64,000 nucleotides of DNA, taken from assembly GCF_042643245.1 (NCBI RefSeq), contig NZ_JBHRSK010000004.1, positions 682,001 through 746,000 of the forward strand, read 5' to 3'. Every line of letters begins with the position of its first letter. Positions within the stretch are counted from its first letter, which is position 1. Under the pieces are notes generated by a model. That model did not search any database, was not told where the DNA came from, and was given only the letters and a program-made list of their open reading frames with translations. The stretch is from Acidimangrovimonas pyrenivorans. GTDB taxonomy: Bacteria; Pseudomonadota; Alphaproteobacteria; Rhodobacterales; Rhodobacteraceae. A program made the position numbers and the translations under genes. This document shows positions 1 through 8,861 of the stretch, in pieces.

Positions 1-535
1 TGAAGGGCTGGCGCTGAAATCGACCCAGGTGATCACCATCGTCACCGCGGTCATCGTCGTCGCCGCCCTGTTCTGGTTCCTCAACCGCACCCGCACCGGC
101 AAGTCGATGCGCGCCTTCTCGGACAACGAGGACCTGGCGCTGCTCTCGGGCATCAACCCCGAGCGCGTCGTCGCCATCACCTGGATCATCGTCGCCGCGC
201 TGGCGACCATCGCCGGGGTGCTCTACGGGCTCGACAAGTCGTTCAAGCCCTTCACCTACTTCCAGCTGCTGCTGCCGATCTTCGCCTCGGCCGTGGTCGG
301 CGGGCTGGGCAACCCGCTCGGCGCCATCGGCGGCGGCTTCGTCGTCGCCTTCTCGGAGGTCGCGGTCACCTATGCCTGGAAGAAGGTCCTGACCTATCTG
401 CTGCCGGCCAGCATGGCGCCCGACAGCCTCGTCCAGCTGATGGGGACCGACTACAAATACGCGGTCTCCTTCGGCATCCTCGTCATCGTGCTGCTGTTCA
501 AACCGACAGGGCTGTTCAAGGGGAAATCGGTATGA
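1..535 (+). CDS. livH: Branched-chain amino-acid ABC transporter permease (LivH type), 5' truncated
   Basis: Inner-membrane permease subunit of a high-affinity branched-chain amino-acid (or amide/urea-like) ABC importer. The reading frame is already open at base 2 and runs to the TGA at 533-535, so the N-terminus lies outside the window. The visible part holds hydrophobic helices and the hallmark segment with TGKSMRAFSDNEDLALLSGI followed by a G-rich stretch ending AVVGGLGNPLGAIGGG, typical of the LivH/BPD_transp_2 family. The stop overlaps the livM start by 4 bp (ATGA), so the two are translationally coupled. The exact substrate cannot be read from the permease; urea or amide transporters of the same family are possible. 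Confidence 0.88.
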   Translation, partial: EGLALKSTQVITIVTAVIVVAALFWFLNRTRTGKSMRAFSDNEDLALLSGINPERVVAITWIIVAALATIAGVLYGLDKSFKPFTYFQLLLPIFASAVVGGLGNPLGAIGGGFVVAFSEVAVTYAWKKVLTYLLPASMAPDSLVQLMGTDYKYAVSFGILVIVLLFKPTGLFKGKSV

Positions 536-1842
536 GCACCTCCATGAAGAACGTCTCGCTTTTCGTCGCCGTGGCGGCGCTGTTCATCCTGACCGGCTTC
601 ATCCAGAGCTGGAACAGCGCCCTGCTCAACATCAATATCGGCCTGATCGGCGCGGTGATGGCGCTCGGCGTCAACATGCAATGGGGCTATGCCGGGCTGT
701 TCAACGTCGGCGTCATGGGCTTCACCGCGCTTGGCGGGCTGGCCATGGTGCTGATCGCCACGCCCTATGACGGCGGGGCCTGGGCCGCCGGCGGCTGGCG
801 CATCCTGATCGCGCTGGCAATCGGCGCGGCGACGATCCTCGGCGCGGTCCAGACCTGGATCCGGCTGCCCAAGGGCAAGCCGCGCGTCCTCGCCATGCTG
901 GCGGTGCTGATCGTCGGCTTCGTCCTCTACCGCATGGTCTTCGATCCGGCGGTCTCGGCGGTCGAGGCGATCAACCCGGCCAGCGCCGGCAATATCGGCG
1001 GCCTCGGCCTGCCGGTGCTGATCGCCTGGCCGGTGGGCGGGCTGATCGCCGCCGGCGCCGGCTGGCTGGTGGCCAAGACGGCGCTCGGCTTGCGCTCGGA
1101 CTACCTCGCCATCGCCACGCTGGGCATCGCCGAGATTATCATCGCGGTGCTCAAGAACGAGGACTGGCTCGACCGCGGCGTCAAGAACGTCACCGGCCTG
1201 CCGCGGCCCTTCATCGTGCCGCTCGAGGTCGACCTGCAGAACAACGCCGGCTTCGTGCAATGGGCCCATAGCTGGGGCTACGACCCGCTGATCGCCTCGT
1301 CGATCGTGGTCAAGCTGCTCTACATGGTGCTGTTCGTCATCGTCCTCGCCATCGTGCTGACCCTGGCCGAAATGGCGCTGAAATCGCCCTGGGGCCGGAT
1401 GATGCGCGCGATCCGCGACAACGAGGACGCGGCCGAGGCGATGGGCAAGGACGTCAAGAAGCGCCACCTGCAGATCTTCGTCCTCGGCTCGGCCGTGATC
1501 GGCATCGCCGGGGCGATGATGGCGACCTACAATGGCCAGTTCGTGCCGACCACCTTCCAGCCGCTGCGCTGGACCTTCCTGATCTGGGTGATGGTGATCG
1601 TCGGCGGCTCGGGCAACAACTGGGGCGCGGTGCTGGGGGCGATGCTGATCTGGCTGCTCTGGGTCCAGGTCGAGCCTCTGGGCAAGCTGCTGATGCATGT
1701 CATCACCATGCCGCTGCCCGACGATTCCGGCCTCAAGCAGCACCTGCTCGACTCGACCCAGCACATGCGTCTGCTGACCATGGGCCTCGTGCTCTTGCTG
1801 GTGCTCCGCTTCAGCCCGCGCGGCCTGATCCCGGAGAAATAG
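532..1842 (+). CDS. livM: Branched-chain amino-acid ABC transporter permease (LivM type)
   Basis: Second permease of the same importer, 436 aa, with many transmembrane helices. The conserved cytoplasmic loop reads SPWGRMMRAIRDNEDAAEAM and is followed by GSAVIGIAGAMMA and VMVIVGGSGNNWGAVLGA, the standard LivM signature. It contains an extra hydrophilic/hydrophobic stretch around residues 85-150, so it is somewhat longer than minimal LivM proteins. The ATG start sits in the ATGA overlap with livH. It is the last gene of the operon, because a strong hairpin plus T-rich tail follows 22 nt after the stop. ATPases and the binding protein must lie upstream of the window. Confidence 0.88.
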   Translation: MSTSMKNVSLFVAVAALFILTGFIQSWNSALLNINIGLIGAVMALGVNMQWGYAGLFNVGVMGFTALGGLAMVLIATPYDGGAWAAGGWRILIALAIGAATILGAVQTWIRLPKGKPRVLAMLAVLIVGFVLYRMVFDPAVSAVEAINPASAGNIGGLGLPVLIAWPVGGLIAAGAGWLVAKTALGLRSDYLAIATLGIAEIIIAVLKNEDWLDRGVKNVTGLPRPFIVPLEVDLQNNAGFVQWAHSWGYDPLIASSIVVKLLYMVLFVIVLAIVLTLAEMALKSPWGRMMRAIRDNEDAAEAMGKDVKKRHLQIFVLGSAVIGIAGAMMATYNGQFVPTTFQPLRWTFLIWVMVIVGGSGNNWGAVLGAMLIWLLWVQVEPLGKLLMHVITMPLPDDSGLKQHLLDSTQHMRLLTMGLVLLLVLRFSPRGLIPEK

Positions 1843-1863
1843 GCCCCGGCCCATCGCAACGTC

Positions 1864-1895
1864 AAAGGGCGGGCCCATGGGCCCGCCCTTTTCTT
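1864..1895 (+). terminator. Rho-independent terminator of the liv operon (possibly bidirectional)
   Basis: A perfect 13-bp inverted repeat (arms 1864-1876 and 1879-1891, AAAGGGCGGGCCC and its complement) is followed by TTTTCTT. It lies directly after livM. The AAA at the left arm also gives a short U tract on the opposite strand, where it would serve the convergent small gene ending at 1894. Confidence 0.8.
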
Positions 1896-2181
1896 ATCTC
1901 GCGTCGCAGGCGCAGCCCGGCCCCTTGTGACAGCTCTTCGCGCGCGAGATGCAGCTGTTGCCGCAGGCCTTGCCCGCGCGGCAGATCTTGCAGCATGCGG
2001 CGGCGTAGCGCCGCCCTGCCCCTGCCAGCGCGGCGTCGAGCCGGTCAAGCCCATCCGCCGTTACAGTCACTGACGGCGCGAGGAACAATGGCCCGGTGTC
2101 CGCGGCAGGCGTTTCGGCCAACAGGCCACCCGCCGGCACCATGGCCACACCGAGGGCCAAGCTCCAAAGAATGTGTTTCAC
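1894..2181 (-). CDS. Small secreted Cys-rich protein, unknown function
   Basis: 95-aa protein with a clear signal peptide (MKHILWSLALGVAMVPAGGLLAE, cleavage near residue 22) and a C-terminal Cys cluster with eight cysteines in about 35 residues: CCKICRAGKAC, GNSCISRAKSC, then HKGPGCACD. The spacing suggests a disulfide-bonded or metal-binding fold in the periplasm. I recognise the CCKICRxGKACGxSCI pattern only as a recurrent small-protein motif and assign no function. It is convergent with livM and the two may share the terminator. An intergenic stretch of about 150 bp separates it from the next gene. Confidence 0.6.
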   Translation of the reverse strand: MKHILWSLALGVAMVPAGGLLAETPAADTGPLFLAPSVTVTADGLDRLDAALAGAGRRYAAACCKICRAGKACGNSCISRAKSCHKGPGCACDAR

Positions 2182-2331
2182 GAAATGCCTCCGGTTAACT
2201 AATCGTTAACCAATACACCCTCAGGGCGATTCTGTCGAAACACGCCGCCGCCGCGCATCAGCCCCTTCAAGCCGTCTTCGCCGCGACGAGGCCCCGACGG
2301 GGCACGCGGAGCGCGCCGGGCGCCCGCGCCG

Positions 2332-3060
2332 TCAATATCCCAGCGCCGCCGCGATCTCGGCGACGCTCCAGCTGCGGCCGCCGCTCTGGAACCGCATCCT
2401 GGCCAGGATCGCCGCCCGCTCCGGTTCCGCCAGCGCCGCCAGCGCCGGGTCGGCCCGGTGCGAGGCCAGCCGGGTCCCGTCGCCGCCGATCCCCTCCAGC
2501 TCCACCTCCTGCGGCACCTCGAAGGCGGCGCGGAAGGCGCTCTCGTCGTTCAGAACCCGCTCCATCTGCAACGGCACGGCGCCCGCCTCGAGACCGGCAA
2601 GCGTGTAGCCGCAGACATGACCGCAGGCATAGGCGTAAAGCAGGTTCGGCAAGGACAGCGCCACGCCCAGCCGCTGCAGCAGGTCGAGCGCGTTCTGCAG
2701 CGCCGCGACGAAGGCCGCCTGATCGCCCGCCAGCACCTTCTTCGCCGCCCAGGCATAGCAGCTGTCGATCTGCGCCGCGGGCGCGCGCACCAGCAGGTGA
2801 AAGCGAATCCCGCGCCGCTCGCAGGCGGGCTTGAACCGGGCCGGGTCGAACAGGCAATGCACCGCGACCGGCCGTTTCCCCGCCGCGGCGGTGCGGACCA
2901 TGCTGTCGGCGAAGGCCTCGACGGTTTGCGATCCCTGCCCGACCGGTGCGCGGGTTTCGAAGTTCTGGCTGCCATGGCTGACCTCGAAACCGGGCAGCCG
3001 CGACAGGATATGGCTGAGGCTGTGGGTACCGGCGAAACCGATGGATTCGACGACGATCAT
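2332..3060 (-). CDS. Hypothetical protein, sulfotransferase-like
   Basis: The start is placed at the ATG at 3058-3060, where the sequence begins MIVVESIGFAGTHSLSHIL. The frame is open further upstream, but that part looks non-coding and overlaps the promoter of the divergent gene. The protein is 242 aa. An N-terminal strand followed by GFAGTHSLSHIL could be a degenerate P-loop, and HLLVRAPAAQIDSCYAWAAK resembles the R-x-P...S segment with which sulfotransferases bind PAPS. This is a weak family resemblance and the substrate is unknown. It is divergently transcribed from the DMGDH-like gene across a 205-bp shared promoter region. Confidence 0.5.
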   Translation of the reverse strand: MIVVESIGFAGTHSLSHILSRLPGFEVSHGSQNFETRAPVGQGSQTVEAFADSMVRTAAAGKRPVAVHCLFDPARFKPACERRGIRFHLLVRAPAAQIDSCYAWAAKKVLAGDQAAFVAALQNALDLLQRLGVALSLPNLLYAYACGHVCGYTLAGLEAGAVPLQMERVLNDESAFRAAFEVPQEVELEGIGGDGTRLASHRADPALAALAEPERAAILARMRFQSGGRSWSVAEIAAALGY

Positions 3061-3265
3061 GCTGGGGCTCCTTGCGCGCGCGTCCCCCATGGGTAACCGA
3101 GGAGCGGCCGGATGGAAACCGCGCCGCCGGGCCGCGCCGGGGCGCCACCGCCCGCCGGGCCGCGCAGCCCAACCTTTCCCCAATCCGACATCTTTTGTCG
3201 CAACCCGACATGCCGCGGCCCTTCGGGCACGGACACTTGGGCCAAACGCGGCGAAGGAGAATTCC

Positions 3266-5683
3266 ATGAAAACGCATACCCGGGTCGTGGTCATCGGCGG
3301 CGGCGTCGTCGGCTGCTCGGTCCTCTACCACCTGACCAAGCTGGGCTGGTCCGACGTCATGCTGATCGAGCGCTCGGATCTGACCTCGGGCTCGACCTGG
3401 CACGCGGCCGGCGGCTTCCACACCCTGAACGGCGACACCAACATGGCGGCGCTGCAGGGCTACACGATCCGGCTCTACAAGGAACTGGAAGAGATCACCG
3501 GGATGAATTGCGGCCTCCACCATGTCGGCGGCATCACCCTGGCCGATACCCGGGAACGCTTCGACATGCTCAAGGCCGAGCGGGCCAAGCACCGCTACAT
3601 GGGCCTCGACACCCGGATCCTGAGCCCGTCCGAGATCAAGGACTTCGCCGAGATCGTCAACACCGACGGCGTCATCGGTGCGCTTTACGATCCGCTCGAC
3701 GGCCATCTCGATCCGTCCGGCACCACCCATGCCTATGCCAAGGCGGCGCGGATGGGCGGGGCCGAGATCGTCCAGCACAACCGGGTGCTGGAAACCAACC
3801 CGCGCCCGGACGGCTCGTGGGAGGTCGTCACCGAGCAGGGCACCGTCATCGCCGAGCATGTCGTCAATGCCGGCGGCCTCTGGGCGCGCGAGGTGGCGGC
3901 GATGGCCGGGGTCTACCTGCCGCTCCTGCCGATGGCGCACCAGTATCTGGTCACCGACGAGATCCCGGAGATCTACGAGCGGGGCAGCGAATTTCCGCAT
4001 GTCATGGACCCGGGCGGCGAAAGCTACCTGCGCCAGGAGGGCCGCGGCCTCTGCATCGGCTTCTACGAGAAACCCTGCGAGGGCTGGGCGATCGGCGGCA
4101 CGCCGTGGGATTTCGGCCACGAGCTGCTGCCCGACAACCTCGACAAGATCGAGGACTCGGTCGCCTTCGCCTATCGCCGCTTCCCGGTGCTGGAACGCGC
4201 CGGCGTCAAGAGCGTGATCCACGGCCCCTTCACCTTCGCCCCCGACGGCAACCCGCTGCTCGGCCCGGTGCCCGGCCTGCGCAACTACTGGTCGGCCTGC
4301 GCCATCATGGCCGGCTTCTCCCAGGGCGGCGGCATGGGGCTGATGCTGGCGCAATGGATGATCGAGGGCGAGACCGAGCGCGACCCGCGCGGCTTCGACG
4401 TCGCCCGCTACGGCAACTGGACGACGCCGGGCTACACCGTGCCCAAGGTGATCGAGAACTACCAGAACCGGTTCTCGGTCGCCTATCCGAACGAGGAACT
4501 GCCGGCGGCGCGGCCGTTCCGCACCACCGCGATGTACGACATCTTCGACGGCATGAATGCCGTGTGGGGCCAGCAATACGGGCTCGAGGTCGTCAACTAC
4601 TTCGCCCTGCCGGGCGAGCCGACCTACGAGACGCCGAGCTTCCGCCGCTCCAACGCCTGGGAGGCAACGGCGCAGGAGGTCAAGGCGGTGCGCGAGGCGG
4701 TCGGCATCAACGAGGTCCAGAACTTCGGCAAGTACCGCGTCAGCGGCCCCAATGCCCGCGCCTGGCTCGACCGGATCATGGCCGGCCGCATCCCCAAGCC
4801 GGGGCGCCTCAGCCTGACGCCGATGCTGTCGCCGGCGGGCAAGCTCTACGGCGATTTCACCGTCTCCTGCCTCGGCGAGGAGGAATTCCAGGTCACGGCC
4901 AGCTACGGCGCCCAGGGCTGGCACGGCCGCTGGTTCGAACAGCACATGGAAGACGGCGTGCGCGTCGAGAACATCTCGGACCAGCGCACCGGCTTCCAGA
5001 TCGCCGGGCCGCAAGCCCGCGACCTGCTGGCCAAGGTGGTGCATGACGCCGACGTCTCGGGCGAGGCGCTGCGCTTCCTCGACGTGCGCCGGATGACCAT
5101 CGGCATGGCCGACTGCATCGTCCAGCGGGTCAGCTATACCGGCGATCTGGGCTACGAGATCTACTGCGACCACATGAGCCAGCGCCACCTCTGGCACACG
5201 CTGTGGGAGGCGGGCCAGGAATTCGGCCTGCGCCCCTTCGGCATGCGGGCGATGATGAGCCTGCGGCTGGACAAGTTCTTCGGCTCCTGGGGCGGCGAGT
5301 TCTCGCCCGACTACACCCCGGCCGAGACCGGTCTCGACCGCTTCATCAGCTGGAAGAAGAACGGCGACTGGATCGGCAAGGAAGCGGCGCTGGCCGAGAA
5401 GGAAAGCGGCCCGTCCCGCAAGCTCTGCGCCTTCGTCGTCGAGGCCGAGGACGCCGACGTCATCGGCTGGGAGCCGATCTGGCTCAATGGCGAGGTGGTC
5501 GGTTTCTGCACCTCGGGCGGCTATTCGCACTGGGCCGGGAAATCGGTGGCCCAGGGCTTCGTGCCGACCGACAAGGTGGCCGACGGGCTGGCGGTCGAGA
5601 TCGAGATCCTCGGCGCACGCCGCCCGGCCAAGCTGGTCACGACGCCGCTGTTCGATCCCGACGGCGCCCGGATGCGCGGCTGA
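3266..5683 (+). CDS. FAD-dependent dimethylglycine/sarcosine-dehydrogenase-like protein with GcvT domain
   Basis: 805-aa two-part enzyme. Residues 1-400 form a DAO-type FAD domain: GGGVVG at 11-16 and SGSTWHAAGG at 41-50, where the His (about 46) aligns with the residue that binds FAD covalently in dimethylglycine and sarcosine dehydrogenases. The C-terminal half is a folate-binding GcvT/aminomethyltransferase fold with GDLGYEIYCD. The family oxidatively demethylates N-methyl glycine derivatives and passes the C1 unit to tetrahydrofolate. GAAGGAGA sits 8 nt before the ATG at 3266, which fixes the start inside a longer open frame. The exact methylamine substrate is not determinable. Choline/betaine breakdown is a reasonable context, but no betaine genes are visible. 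Confidence 0.8.
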   Translation: MKTHTRVVVIGGGVVGCSVLYHLTKLGWSDVMLIERSDLTSGSTWHAAGGFHTLNGDTNMAALQGYTIRLYKELEEITGMNCGLHHVGGITLADTRERFDMLKAERAKHRYMGLDTRILSPSEIKDFAEIVNTDGVIGALYDPLDGHLDPSGTTHAYAKAARMGGAEIVQHNRVLETNPRPDGSWEVVTEQGTVIAEHVVNAGGLWAREVAAMAGVYLPLLPMAHQYLVTDEIPEIYERGSEFPHVMDPGGESYLRQEGRGLCIGFYEKPCEGWAIGGTPWDFGHELLPDNLDKIEDSVAFAYRRFPVLERAGVKSVIHGPFTFAPDGNPLLGPVPGLRNYWSACAIMAGFSQGGGMGLMLAQWMIEGETERDPRGFDVARYGNWTTPGYTVPKVIENYQNRFSVAYPNEELPAARPFRTTAMYDIFDGMNAVWGQQYGLEVVNYFALPGEPTYETPSFRRSNAWEATAQEVKAVREAVGINEVQNFGKYRVSGPNARAWLDRIMAGRIPKPGRLSLTPMLSPAGKLYGDFTVSCLGEEEFQVTASYGAQGWHGRWFEQHMEDGVRVENISDQRTGFQIAGPQARDLLAKVVHDADVSGEALRFLDVRRMTIGMADCIVQRVSYTGDLGYEIYCDHMSQRHLWHTLWEAGQEFGLRPFGMRAMMSLRLDKFFGSWGGEFSPDYTPAETGLDRFISWKKNGDWIGKEAALAEKESGPSRKLCAFVVEAEDADVIGWEPIWLNGEVVGFCTSGGYSHWAGKSVAQGFVPTDKVADGLAVEIEILGARRPAKLVTTPLFDPDGARMRG

Positions 5684-5902
5684 GCGCCTGCGGTCATGCC
5701 GGCCCCGCCTGCAAGCGCGGGGCCGGCCGATCGGCGCGGGCTTCTCGCGCGCCGTTCCCGGAGCCGAGGGCAGCGCCCGCGCCGTCCGGGGCGGATCGGG
5801 CAGACCACGAAATGACGGGGGCGCGGTGACCGCCTCTCACATCCCCGCGCGACCGCGCCTGACCCGTTTCGCCCTTGCGCCAGCTGCGTTAGCATCCGCG
5901 CC

Positions 5903-6517
5903 ATGGAGATCACCATCCTCATCCCCGCCGCCGGCGCCTCCAGCCGGATGCGCGGCACCGACAAGCTGGTCGAGGCCGTCGATGGCCAGCCGCTGCTGCG
6001 GCGCCAGGCCGAACGGGCTCTGGCGACGGGGCTGCCGGTGCTGGTCACCCTGCCCCCGGCCGACCATCCCCACCACGCCGGCCGCCGCGCCGCGCTCGAC
6101 GGGCTGGCGGTGACGCCGCTGATGGTGGCCGAGGCGGCCGAGGGCCTGTCGGCCTCGCTCCGCGCCGGGGTGGCGGCGGCGAAGGACAGCGCCGGGCTGC
6201 TGGTGCTGCTGGCCGACCTGCCGGAGATCGGGACCGCCGACCTCGGCGCGCTGATCGCCGGGTTCGAGGAAGCGCCCGGGACCGTGTTCCGCGCCAGTGC
6301 CGAGGACGGCGCCCCGGGCCACCCGGTGCTGCTGCCGCGCCGGCTGTTCGATCAACTCGCCCGGCTGCACGGCGATGCCGGCGCCCGCGACCTGCTCAAG
6401 GCGGAACAGGCGGCGGGACGGCTGCAACTGCTGCCCCTGCCCGGCCGCCGCGCCACCACCGACCTCGACACGCCCGAGGACTGGGCGGCCTGGCGCGCGC
6501 GGCACGGCGCAGGCTGA
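5903..6517 (+). CDS. MobA/MocA-like nucleotidyltransferase
   Basis: 204-aa GT-A nucleotidyltransferase. The signature is at residues 8-22 (PAAGASSRMRGTDKL), then LLADLPEIG (metal-binding Asp) and GHPVLLPRRLF. The closing HGDAGARDLL and DLDTPEDW are typical of molybdenum-cofactor cytidylyl/guanylyl transferases of the MocA/MobA family, which attach a nucleotide to molybdopterin for molybdoenzymes such as xanthine or CO dehydrogenase types. The preceding 220 bp hold no gene. No molybdoenzyme is adjacent, so the cofactor form is inferred from family only; a sugar nucleotidyltransferase is the main alternative. Confidence 0.72.
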   Translation: MEITILIPAAGASSRMRGTDKLVEAVDGQPLLRRQAERALATGLPVLVTLPPADHPHHAGRRAALDGLAVTPLMVAEAAEGLSASLRAGVAAAKDSAGLLVLLADLPEIGTADLGALIAGFEEAPGTVFRASAEDGAPGHPVLLPRRLFDQLARLHGDAGARDLLKAEQAAGRLQLLPLPGRRATTDLDTPEDWAAWRARHGAG

Positions 6518-6540
6518 TCCCACTCAAACGCAAGCGCCCA

Positions 6541-6580
6541 AACGAAAACGCCCGGCCGGATGAGATCCGACCGGGCGGTT
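6541..6580 (-). terminator. Terminator downstream of the RTX gene
   Basis: Arms 6549-6561 and 6565-6577 pair over 13 positions with one G-U pair on the minus strand (CGCCCGG plus CCGGAT). On the minus strand they are followed by GTTTTCGTTTG, so the hairpin ends transcripts of the RTX gene about 80 bp after its stop. On the plus strand there is no T tract. Confidence 0.65.
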
Positions 6581-6653
6581 ACGGCATGCACGCGGGAGCC
6601 CCCGTTCCCCGGCATGCCAGGTCGGAACCGCGGCCCCGACCCGTGCTGCATTC

Positions 6654-8861
6654 CTACTTGGCCAGAAGCATGGCCTCGTGCCGCTTCAGCGTCTTGCGGG
6701 CGGCGGTGTAATCCTCGACCCCTTCCGGCGTCCGCAGCTCGGGGAACAGCTCGAAGATCTCGCTGCGTTGGGCGTTGCCCATCCCCTTGAGCGTGAAGTC
6801 GCCGGGCTGGAAGCTCTCGGTCCAGGCGCCGTTCGACAGCACCACTTCGTGGCGGTCGAACATGAAGTGGATATAGGTCGTCCCGATGCTCTCGATCGTC
6901 TGGATGCCCATGTTGTTGACCACGTGCTTGGCCGCCACCAGAACCTCGTGCTCGTCGAAATAGAGCGCGGTGCGGTCATTGGCGACCAGCAGCCGGTGGT
7001 TGGGCGAGACCATCATGTCGCGCTCGGGCAACCCGTTGCCCAGGGCGCCGGCCCGGATCAGCACCGGCTTGAGATGCGGGTTGGCCGACAGCGCCTTCCA
7101 GTCCAGCGCCTTCTGGCCGACCCAGCGGATCTCCTGGATGCCGTTGTCGCGGGTGATCACGGTGTCGCCCGGGCGCAGCTCTTCCACCAGCCGCTCGCCC
7201 TTCGGCGTCGCGATCAGCGTGCCGGGGGTGAAGCAGGGGATGACGTTCTCGATATTCTTGAACGTCAGGGTCCCGGTGGTGTTGCCGTCATGGTCGAGGA
7301 AGTTGACGGTGCCGTTCTCGTGGTTGCTCGGGTCGTAGTTGATGTGCAGCGGCCCGGTGCCGGTCAGGTCGAGCGTGTCGCAGTCGACACCGCCCTCGCC
7401 GCCGTCGACGAAATCGCCGCCATTGCCGCCGATGAACAGGTCGCGGTCGTCGCCGCCCGAGAGCGAGTCATGGCCGTCGCCGCCGGTGATGGTGTCGTCG
7501 CCCGAACCGCCGAAGATGGTGTCGTCGCCTTCGCCGCCGTTCAGCGAGTCGCCGGCCTGGGCACCGTCATCGGTCTGCACGGTGCCGGTGATGTCGTGGA
7601 ACGGGTTCGAGAAACCGACCCCGTCGCCGACCTGCACCTTGAGCATGGCGTCGTTGAAGTCGTGGTCCCCCAGGTTGACCATGTCCTCGATGCCGATATG
7701 GAGCGAACCGTCGGCATCCTGGCCGTAGTCCTGCAGGTGCTGGTCGCCGTCGCTGTTGAGGTCGACATCGCTGCCGTAGCCGGCCGAGTGAAACACGCCG
7801 CCATTGATGTCGGTGGTCGTGCCGTCGGCGCCGTTGAAGACCAGCTGCGGGTTGCTGTCGTGGATCGTCGCCGGGTCGCCCGAGGCATTGACGAAGGACA
7901 GCTCGCCCGAGCCGAGCGCGTCGTAATTGTTCTGCGAGTCGCCGTCGCTGACCATGAACAGCCCGACCTGGGCGCCCGGGGTCACGGTGAAGGTATAGCT
8001 CGACACGCCGGGCTGCAGGTCGCCGCCCGAGCCTTGGGCCGAGGCGTTTTCCCAGGCCATCTGGACGTTGCCGATCGCGCCCGTCGACGGGTCGATCTCG
8101 TAGACGCCGATCGAGTTCAGATAGGCCGCCGAAACATCGCCCTCGAAGGTGATGGTGACGCTGTTGTCGGCGCAGTCGCCGCCATCGCCGTAGATCACGT
8201 CGTTGCCGCTGCCGCCGTCGATCGTATCGCTGTCATTGCCGCCGACCAGCGTGTCGTTGCCGGCGCCGCCGGTCATCACGTCCGAGCCGTCGCCGCCGAA
8301 GGCCAGATCGTTGCCGTCGCCGCCATCGATGGTGTCGTCGCCGGCGCCGCCGCAAAGGCTGTCGTCGCCAGCGCCGCCATCGAGCGAGTCGTCGCCGGCG
8401 CCGCCCTCGAGCTTGTCGTTGTCGTCGCCGCCCTCGAGCGTGTCATTGCCGGCGCCGCCCACCAGGGTGTCGTCCCCCGTGCCGCCGTGCAGCTGGTCGT
8501 TGCCGTCGCCGCCATCGACCGAGTCGTCGCCGTTCCAGCCCCACAGCGAGTCGTTGCCGTCCTCGCCATAGACGCTGTCGTCGCCGTCGCTGCCGGTGGC
8601 CATGTCGTTGCCGTCTTCGCCGTGGATCTCGTCGTTGCCGGCGCCGCCGATGATGGTGTCGTCGCCCGCCCCGGCATGAACGATGTCGTCATCGGGCCCC
8701 TGGCCCGGCAGCAGGGCGTCGCCATGGTCGATCCGATCGCCGTCGGGATCGCCGGTGTAATAGAGGTCGATCTTGTCGTTCCCGGTCGTGCCGCTCACGA
8801 TGCCGTCCCGCGTGGGATGGTGATCGTGGCAGCCATGCTGATCATCAGTACGATCGGTCAT
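6654..8861 (-). CDS. RTX-type calcium-binding exoprotein with DUF4114 and C-terminal Hint domain
   Basis: 735-aa acidic protein, started at the ATG at 8859-8861 because GGGAG lies 9-13 nt upstream; an in-frame TTG five codons earlier is less likely. Residues 20-225 are a long run of GGxGxDxhx nonapeptides such as GGAGNDTLEGG, forming a Ca2+ beta-roll. Residues 228-420 contain a DUF4114-like domain (GLFMVSDGDSQNNYD, NLGDHDFNDAMLKVQ). A second RTX block follows at about 430-500. From residue 543 comes a Hint module starting CFTPGTLIATPKGER with GDTVITRDNGIQEIRWVG and SPNHRLLV. The family is exported by type I secretion, and the Hint domain may self-process. No ABC/MFP exporter genes are adjacent, so the secretion partner is elsewhere. 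Confidence 0.85.
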   Translation of the reverse strand: MTDRTDDQHGCHDHHPTRDGIVSGTTGNDKIDLYYTGDPDGDRIDHGDALLPGQGPDDDIVHAGAGDDTIIGGAGNDEIHGEDGNDMATGSDGDDSVYGEDGNDSLWGWNGDDSVDGGDGNDQLHGGTGDDTLVGGAGNDTLEGGDDNDKLEGGAGDDSLDGGAGDDSLCGGAGDDTIDGGDGNDLAFGGDGSDVMTGGAGNDTLVGGNDSDTIDGGSGNDVIYGDGGDCADNSVTITFEGDVSAAYLNSIGVYEIDPSTGAIGNVQMAWENASAQGSGGDLQPGVSSYTFTVTPGAQVGLFMVSDGDSQNNYDALGSGELSFVNASGDPATIHDSNPQLVFNGADGTTTDINGGVFHSAGYGSDVDLNSDGDQHLQDYGQDADGSLHIGIEDMVNLGDHDFNDAMLKVQVGDGVGFSNPFHDITGTVQTDDGAQAGDSLNGGEGDDTIFGGSGDDTITGGDGHDSLSGGDDRDLFIGGNGGDFVDGGEGGVDCDTLDLTGTGPLHINYDPSNHENGTVNFLDHDGNTTGTLTFKNIENVIPCFTPGTLIATPKGERLVEELRPGDTVITRDNGIQEIRWVGQKALDWKALSANPHLKPVLIRAGALGNGLPERDMMVSPNHRLLVANDRTALYFDEHEVLVAAKHVVNNMGIQTIESIGTTYIHFMFDRHEVVLSNGAWTESFQPGDFTLKGMGNAQRSEIFELFPELRTPEGVEDYTAARKTLKRHEAMLLAK

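Noticed and set aside
2267..5530. 1087-aa minus-strand open frame
   Set aside because: Shadow of the FAD-GcvT gene on the opposite strand, low-complexity product, no ribosome-binding site.
8203..8725. Regular short repeats resembling a CRISPR array
   Set aside because: They are the in-frame nonapeptide codons of the RTX protein, not identical repeats with unique spacers. No CRISPR array or cas gene was seen in the window.
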